Source: Clostridia bacterium
Lineage (GTDB): Bacteria > Bacillota_E > SLMV01 > PUMD01
Reading direction: 5' to 3'
Assembly (NCBI GenBank): GCA_003562655.1
Contig: PWUC01000246.1
Location: forward strand, 1 to 5,775
Length of the DNA: 5,775 nucleotides
The position numbers were made by a program, and so were the translations under genes. Positions within the stretch are counted from its first letter, which is position 1. Each line of letters begins with the position of its first letter. The notes below the pieces were generated by a model that was not told the origin of the DNA, searched no databases, and was given only the letters and a program-made list of their open reading frames with translations. Below are positions 1 through 3,795 of the stretch, piece after piece.

Positions 1-48
1 ACTCCGACCGCCCTGCAGTCCTCCGTCTTCCCGGAGGAAAGCGTGTGA
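1..48 (+). CDS. Possible 3' end of an upstream gene (partial, unidentified)
   Basis: Reading from base 1, frame 1 encodes 15 residues (TPTALQSSVFPEESV) and then a TGA stop at 46-48. Nearly every codon ends in G or C, as in the clearly coding genes further right, which is why this frame is preferred. Frame 3 is also open to a TAG at 111-113, but its third positions are mixed. The fragment is too short to assign a family. A small hairpin (CTCCG at 21-25 with CGGAG at 32-36) lies inside it and has no T-run. It could equally be non-coding. Confidence 0.25.
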   Translation, partial: TPTALQSSVFPEESV

Positions 49-247
49 TCATCCCTCCAGGGGTCCTCGCGAAGATCCCAGGGCCACGGCAAAGCGACGG
101 CCGTAATACGTAGTTAGCGTGATTATATCAGATATATTCTACGATAGTGGAGATGCAGGGAATGATATCGGGCTGTAGTACGCAGTACGGCGTGAATTGG
201 GCATACGGGTGCTAAGGGATCGTGCTTCATTCGGTTTTTCCGATCCC
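49..247. other. Intergenic stretch with no supported gene
   Basis: I see no open frame of useful length with a start and Shine-Dalgarno site. Composition changes from GC-rich (49-110) to an AT-rich patch (about 120-140), then a tandem 7-mer (AGTACGC/AGTACGG, 177-190). The left end of the damaged insertion sequence presumably lies somewhere here, so part of the stretch may be element and part host DNA. A TATAAT hexamer on the minus strand (122-127) has no matching -35 box. Confidence 0.5.
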
Positions 248-250
248 TTA
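213..250. repeat. Perfect 10-bp inverted repeat at the transposase stop codon
   Basis: TAAGGGATCG at 213-222 is exactly complementary to CGATCCCTTA at 241-250, with an 18-base loop. The right arm contains the TAA stop of the minus-strand transposase (248-250), so the transcript would fold directly after, and partly across, its stop codon. Neither strand has a T-run after the stem, so it is not a canonical intrinsic terminator. It may be a Rho-independent-like barrier, an mRNA-stabilising hairpin, or a subterminal element of the insertion sequence. The pairing is seen directly; the role is inferred. Confidence 0.6.
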
Positions 251-2000
251 CAGACCTACGAGACTCAGGGCTCGCTCTGGTTTCCATGCATGGCGCCTCA
301 GTGTAGCGGCCATGTTGGTGAATCCGCTCAGCCGGAATAGGTTGATCGCGAGGTTTCTCAGGGCGGCAAAGGCCTGGGGAGCAGATCCGGTGCGGATCTG
401 AGACCGGTCCTCGTCAAAAGTCACATCCCGTACCCAGAACAGAGAGTTTTCGATGTGCCAGTGACCCCGTGCCAGTCTGAGTAGGCGCTGGGGATCCGCC
501 TCATCGGCCGTGAGACTGGTGATGCCATAGGCTACATCGTGAGACTTGTGATCACCCTTGAGGTCGGTGGTGGTGCGTTCGATTCTGAATACCTGTCCTG
601 TGTGGGGGAAGTCGAGGTAGTCGTTGAGGAGGGTGCTGGTTCTGATCGTTCGGGTTTCAATCCGTCCGTGGCCCTTGTCCCTTTCGGTGTGCGGAGGGGG
701 AAAAATCGTCCTCATCCAGCATCTTTATGTCCTCAAGGAGCGTCTTTTGGTTGGCCTTTACCGTGAAGAGGTAATCCACCTTTTTCTGCTCGACCAGGTA
801 CGAAGCGTGATCCTTCTGCGCGTGCATCGCATCCGCGGTCACGACCCTGCCCTCAAGATCCACAGGATCGAGGGTCGGTCGGAAGGCTTTGATCTCATTC
901 GTCTTGCCATCCACTTCTTGCTGGGAGAGCACCACACCTTTCTTGTGAAGAAGAGTTGCCATCAGATGCACAGGTTTCCCATCGGGCCCCCTGGCTCCCC
1001 TCAGCGTCTTTCCATCCACAGCGATGGCATCTCCTTCTGCCTGGCTGGCTGTCCAGGCGCCGATCTTTTGATCCAGGGCATGAGCGTCAATGGACTGCAG
1101 CATTCTCCGGATGGTGGATTCACTGGGAGGGATGAACTTCCGCTTGTCCTCATGGTAGCGACAGCCCAGACGCTCGAGCTGTCTCTGTGACAGTTCTTCT
1201 GCCCACTCTCCAATCGCGACGAAGTTTCTCGCACCGGACAGAACCGCGCATACGGCCACCGCCAAGATGGAGGTCTGGCTGTGACGGATTCCTCTTCGCA
1301 TCCTCGGGTCCCGGAGCTCGGACAGACGCTTCCACAGACCATCCGGCCCACTGATCGATAGTTTGTTCAGATCCACGGATCGGTCATCTCCTTTCAGAAT
1401 GGGGGATAAGAAGAAAGCAGACAGAAGCTTGCGGGCATCCGGTCGGAGACAGCGGACAAGAATGGTCTTGGGATGTCCGTGGTGGTAGTACTGGCCGGAA
1501 CTGCGGCCGAAGCCCCTCGTCTTACCCAGGGCCTTCCATCCAGCAGCCCGGTAACAGGTGCCACGAAACCTCTGGTGATCAACAAAGGTCTCCGCGAGAA
1601 CGACCGGATGCCCGAAGACTGCCTCCCAGTCCAGAGGCAGTCTCCTGGTGTTCATGGCGAGAGTCTTTGAGGCGAGGTTCTTGATCTGGATCCCAGGCAG
1701 GATCAGAAATCGCTGGTTGTTCACCACGTATCTCAGACGCCGGTACTGCTGATCGCGAGACCAGCCGATCCATCTGTCGCGGGGAGCACAATTCAGCGCA
1801 GAGGTACCCCAACCTACCAGGGCCACCCACTGCTCCTGCAACAGGGCCACATACTTCAAAGACTCGCCCACCAGCCTGCCGAAACCCAGATAGTGATGCC
1901 GGGACATCAACTGATTCCAGATCTCTTCTTCCCCGGGCCTTATGGGCCTGACCACCAGCGAACTGAGGTCGACTGCCTGCATCGAATACCCCCAGATCAT
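248..2000 (-). pseudogene. ISAs1-family transposase with N-terminal DUF4338 (DruA-like) domain, frameshifted
   Basis: Minus-strand DDE transposase gene in two frames: an upstream part at 2000-657 (447 residues) and a downstream part ending at 248. Residues ~12-200 match DUF4338, the DruA-like domain, with RHHYLGF (34-40) and ETFVDHQRFRGTCYRAAGW (137-155). Residues ~221-310 resemble the ISAs1 N-terminal associated domain, followed by the RNase-H-fold core with AVDGKTLRGA (catalytic Asp329) and TADAMHAQKDH (Asp390). The core continues in the other frame (KGHGRIETR, then GHWHIEN with the catalytic Glu, codon at 449-451). Removing one T from the T5C5 run at 696-705 joins both parts as DEDDFPPPHT. 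As written, the first product lacks the catalytic Glu and should be inactive, unless ribosomes shift +1. Two starts are possible: ATG at 2000, or ATG at 1982, which has a better upstream purine run (GGGGG) and starts nearer the domain. Family assignment is confident. A sequencing error or programmed shift cannot be excluded. Confidence 0.88.
248..2000 (-). mobile_element. ISAs1-family insertion sequence remnant, ends undetermined
   Basis: The span given is only the transposase gene; the real element must be longer. ISAs1-family elements normally carry short terminal inverted repeats and 8-10 bp target duplications. Comparing 1-247 with 2001-2227, the best inverted match I find by eye is the 9-mer ACGGCAAAG (86-94) with CTTTGCCGT (2082-2090). 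It would give an element of about 2.0 kb, but the flanking bases show no target duplication. The boundaries are therefore left open. With its gene frameshifted, the copy is probably not autonomous. Confidence 0.6.
696..705 (-). other. Frameshift site T5C5 in the transposase
   Basis: On the minus strand the run TTTTTCCCCC is read GAT TTT TCC CCC TCC in the upstream frame, which then ends after 13 more sense codons at TGA (657-659). The downstream frame reads ATT TTT CCC CCT CCG and continues into the conserved ISAs1 C-terminus. The change required is +1 (skip one base) or -2. The site falls between the second catalytic Asp and the catalytic Glu. A GAGG lies a few bases upstream (inside the codons for Asp-Glu-Asp), but I see no strong stem-loop downstream. 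A simple homopolymer indel is the most economical explanation. Confidence 0.75.
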
Positions 2001-2151
2001 CTGCTGGGGCCAGTTTATCGCATCTCGGAGGAAAACACCAGTGCCTTCTCTAAAGACCTGTCCTACCTGAACACAATCCGACTTTGCCGTTACCGTGAGA
2101 ATTCTGTTCCCTCGGCTTGACGTCCAATGTGCTATTTGATAGCTTTACAAG
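2001..2151. other. Divergent intergenic region between transposase and veg promoter
   Basis: No gene supported. The minus-strand transposase and plus-strand veg diverge from here. I find no convincing transposase promoter: the best -35-like motif, TTGTGT on the minus strand, has no usable -10 at 17 bp. A plus-strand TTGACG (2117-2122) likewise has only a weak -10 partner. The right end of the insertion sequence should lie in this stretch. Confidence 0.45.
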
Positions 2152-2177
2152 ATTTATTGACTTTAAGGTCGATAAAT
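2152..2177. promoter_or_regulatory. 26-bp dyad over the veg -35 box and spacer (candidate operator)
   Basis: The arms ATTTATTGACTTT (2152-2164) and AAGGTCGATAAAT (2165-2177) are complementary at 11 of 13 positions. The two mismatches (2158/2171 and 2162/2167) are T-G pairs. The dyad has no loop, lies upstream of the predicted transcription start, and contains the whole -35 hexamer plus most of the spacer, so it would act as DNA rather than RNA. The position suits a dimeric repressor blocking RNA polymerase. I cannot match the core (GAC-N6-GTC) to a known regulator with confidence. Part of the symmetry could come from chance and the AT-rich ends. Confidence 0.5.
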
Positions 2178-2185
2178 GCTAATAT
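2157..2185 (+). promoter_or_regulatory. Strong sigma-A promoter of veg (-35 TTGACT, -10 TAATAT)
   Basis: TTGACT (2157-2162) and TAATAT (2180-2185) each match the consensus at 5 or 4 of 6 positions, with an optimal 17-bp spacer. A TGC directly before the -10 makes it an extended -10 element. Transcription should start near 2190-2192, giving a leader of roughly 36 bases before the veg start codon. B. subtilis veg is known for an unusually strong vegetative promoter, and this one fits that pattern. Confidence 0.85.
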
Positions 2186-2227
2186 GATTGTGTGCTCTCA
2201 GATGTGTGCAGGCTAAGGGGTGAATCA

Positions 2228-2515
2228 ATGAGAAATGAGCGTCAACCCATAACTCTTAACGAGATTCGCCACCATCTGGAACAGCATCTGGGTGAAGCTG
2301 TCCGGGTTCGTGCGAACCGGGGACGTCGTCGCATTGTTGAAAGAGAAGGTACCCTTGAGGAGACCTACCCTGACATTTTCCTGGTGCGCCTCGGCGAGAA
2401 TCAACACAACCGCAGCATTTCCTTCACCTATGCGGATGTTCTGACCTCCGATGTCGAAGTGATGATCTTTGACGAAGAGGGGTCCAGGAAGCTGGAGTTC
2501 TCACCCGGCACCTAG
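2228..2515 (+). CDS. veg: Veg family protein (DUF1021)
   Basis: This 95-residue protein matches the Veg family over nearly its whole length; B. subtilis Veg is 86 residues. Diagnostic segments are VRANRGRRRIVEREGTLEET (26-45), followed by YPDIFLVRL, and SFTYADVLTSDVEV (65-78), which correspond to the glycine/arginine-rich beta-sheet core and the SYADILT-like motif of the family. It is small, basic in the middle, without signal peptide or membrane segment, so cytoplasmic. In B. subtilis Veg promotes biofilm matrix gene expression by counteracting SinR; the role outside Bacillus is unclear. The ATG at 2228 is chosen because AAGGGG (2215-2220) sits 7 bases upstream and it matches the family N-terminus; an in-frame GTG at 2192 coincides with the predicted transcription start and is rejected. 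Own promoter and terminator make it a likely monocistronic unit. Confidence 0.93.
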   Translation: MRNERQPITLNEIRHHLEQHLGEAVRVRANRGRRRIVEREGTLEETYPDIFLVRLGENQHNRSISFTYADVLTSDVEVMIFDEEGSRKLEFSPGT

Positions 2516-2537
2516 GGCAAACACATCCGCCGAGTTT

Positions 2538-2578
2538 GCGGAGGGGACAGGCTTGATTGCCTTTCCCCTCCGCTTTTT
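2538..2578 (+). terminator. Intrinsic terminator after veg
   Basis: GCGGAGGGG (2538-2546) pairs perfectly with CCCCTCCGC (2565-2573). An inner stem AGGC/GCCT (2549-2552 and 2559-2562) closes a TTGATT loop. The hairpin is followed directly by TTTTT (2574-2578). It starts 22 bases after the veg stop codon and should separate veg from the peptidase gene. Confidence 0.93.
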
Positions 2579-2603
2579 GTGTGCCGCCCGACCCTCCTGC
2601 CGG

Positions 2604-2631
2604 TCAACATAAGGTCCCACCTGCATATGAT
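2604..2631 (+). promoter_or_regulatory. Possible promoter for the peptidase gene
   Basis: Because a strong terminator precedes the peptidase gene, a new promoter is expected here. TATGAT (2626-2631) matches the -10 consensus at 5 of 6 positions. TCAACA (2604-2609), 16 bp upstream, matches the -35 consensus at 4 of 6. The predicted leader would be about 35 bases. The match is moderate and the call rests partly on the need for a promoter. Confidence 0.35.
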
Positions 2632-2652
2632 GTTAGGGAGTTGATCAACACG

Positions 2653-2676
2653 GGAGGGGAGGGCGTAATGTCGTGA
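2653..2676 (+). promoter_or_regulatory. Tandem Shine-Dalgarno sites and two-codon ORF at the peptidase start
   Basis: Two GGAGG motifs (2653-2657 and 2658-2662) precede an ATG at 2668 that is followed by only one codon and a stop (ATG TCG TGA, 2668-2676). The chosen GTG start of the peptidase (2673-2675) overlaps that stop. The nearer GGAGG is 5 bases from the ATG and 10 from the GTG, so either could be used. Termination of the mini-ORF could feed re-initiation at the GTG. Confidence 0.45.
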
Positions 2677-3704
2677 ATGTGCAGGTTGACGCGTTGAACA
2701 GGTACGGCAGCCGGTTGCTGGAGTGGCCCAATGTGGTGGGTGTTGGCCGGGGAATGAAGATCACAGAACAGCGATGCACCGATCGAGAGGCAGTCGTGGT
2801 ACTCGTCACGGAGAAGATGCCGGAACGGGAGCTGTCTGCCTACGATATGATCCCACGCCAGCTGGGAGAAAGGGTCCTCACGGATGTTGTGGAGGTCGGG
2901 CTTGTGCGCGCGCTGTCCCTCTCCCAGGAAGAGGCCGCCCTGCGTCACGGCAAGCAGAGGCCGGCCCTGGGCGGGGTGAGCGTGGGGCATGCCGAGGTCA
3001 CCGCGGGTACCCTGGGGACGCTGGTCACGGATGCCGGAACGGGTGACCGCCTGATTCTCTCCAACAGCCACGTGCTGGCCAACACCACCAGTGGAACCGA
3101 TGGAAGGGCAAGGGTGGGCGATCCAGTGCTCCAGCCCGGTCCCTATGACGGGGGGCAGGAGTCGGATGATGTCATCGGCCGTCTGGAGCGGTTCGTTCCC
3201 ATCCGACCGCAGGCCTCGAGGGCGACCTGCCCCAGGGTGGCGGGGATTCAGAACGGTGTGAATGTGCTGCTGCAGATGCTGTTCCCTGACTACGCCGTGG
3301 AATTCCGTCGGATCAACCGGTCCGATAACCTGGTGGATGCAGCCGTCGCGATACCGCTGGATCCTGAGTTGGTGTCCTCCGACATCATTGGCCTGGGTTC
3401 AGTGCAGGGCACCATGGATCCACAGGTGGGGATGCGGGTGGTAAAGAGCGGTCGTTCCAGTGGAATAAACCGGGGCGAGATTACCGTCATCGATGCCTCC
3501 ATAAAGGTTCACATGGGCGATGTGGGCGAGGTACTGTTCAAGGAGCAGATCCTCACCGAACCGATGGCGAGTCCCGGCGACAGTGGATCAGTCCTCCTGG
3601 ATGATAATCGCCTGGCCGTGGGATTGCTAAGTGCAGGTTCTCAGAAGATCAGTGTCGCATCTCGCATAGACAACGTGTTCAGGCTTCTGAATCTGACGAT
3701 CTGA
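2673..3704 (+). CDS. Trypsin-fold serine peptidase (NAL1-like)
   Basis: Protein of 343 residues with a recognisable chymotrypsin/trypsin-like triad. His133 lies in LSNSHVLAN, Asp222 in NLVDAAVA, and Ser304 in SPGDSGS, in the order and context of the fold. KSGRSSGINRGEI (258-270) resembles the conserved segment of the NAL1-like group. Residues 1-95 form a non-catalytic N-terminal region containing PNVVGVGRGMK, a motif often seen at the front of these bacterial homologues. No signal peptide or membrane segment is visible, so a cytoplasmic location is likely, unusual for trypsin-like enzymes. An insertion at about 178-212 (prolines, a cysteine, hydrophobic patch) separates His from Asp. Substrate is unknown. 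GTG at 2673 is chosen for its Shine-Dalgarno spacing; GTG at 2679 is the alternative. It precedes cphA by 91 bp on the same strand without an intervening terminator, so co-transcription is possible. Confidence 0.82.
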   Translation: MNVQVDALNRYGSRLLEWPNVVGVGRGMKITEQRCTDREAVVVLVTEKMPERELSAYDMIPRQLGERVLTDVVEVGLVRALSLSQEEAALRHGKQRPALGGVSVGHAEVTAGTLGTLVTDAGTGDRLILSNSHVLANTTSGTDGRARVGDPVLQPGPYDGGQESDDVIGRLERFVPIRPQASRATCPRVAGIQNGVNVLLQMLFPDYAVEFRRINRSDNLVDAAVAIPLDPELVSSDIIGLGSVQGTMDPQVGMRVVKSGRSSGINRGEITVIDASIKVHMGDVGEVLFKEQILTEPMASPGDSGSVLLDDNRLAVGLLSAGSQKISVASRIDNVFRLLNLTI

Positions 3705-3795
3705 GCCGTCTTCATGGGAGGTCACCTGCGGAAGTATAGAGTGGACTCAATGGACGCACACTACGTGGTGATTCCTTCCATGAGGAGGCATGACG
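3705..3795 (+). promoter_or_regulatory. Peptidase-cphA gap with strong cphA Shine-Dalgarno site
   Basis: The gap has no hairpin plus T-run, which favours read-through from the peptidase gene. The only promoter-like pair is TTCATG (3711-3716) and TATAGA (3735-3740), spaced 18 bp; the -35 match is poor. AGGAGG at 3783-3788 is a near-perfect ribosome binding site. It is only 1 base from the ATG at 3790 but 7 bases from the GTG at 3796, which decides the start of cphA. Confidence 0.55.

Noticed and set aside
624..1190. 188-codon plus-strand open frame opposite the transposase
   Set aside because: It overlaps the conserved DDE region on the other strand and crosses the frameshift; its composition has no domain-like features.
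248..2000. A functional Druantia defence locus
   Set aside because: Only the DruA-like domain is present and it is part of a transposase; no helicase (DruE) or other Druantia genes are in the window.
2192..2227. Extended GTG start for veg (12 extra residues)
   Set aside because: This GTG coincides with the predicted transcription start and has no ribosome binding site; the ATG at 2228 has one and fits the family length.
2604..3071. Minus-strand open frame across the veg-peptidase gap and peptidase 5' end
   Set aside because: Antisense to the peptidase N-terminal half, with no recognisable domain and no clear Shine-Dalgarno site.
3711..3740. Independent cphA promoter (TTCATG, 18 bp, TATAGA)
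   Set aside because: The -35 match is only about half of the consensus and the spacing is suboptimal; not strong enough to annotate as a promoter.
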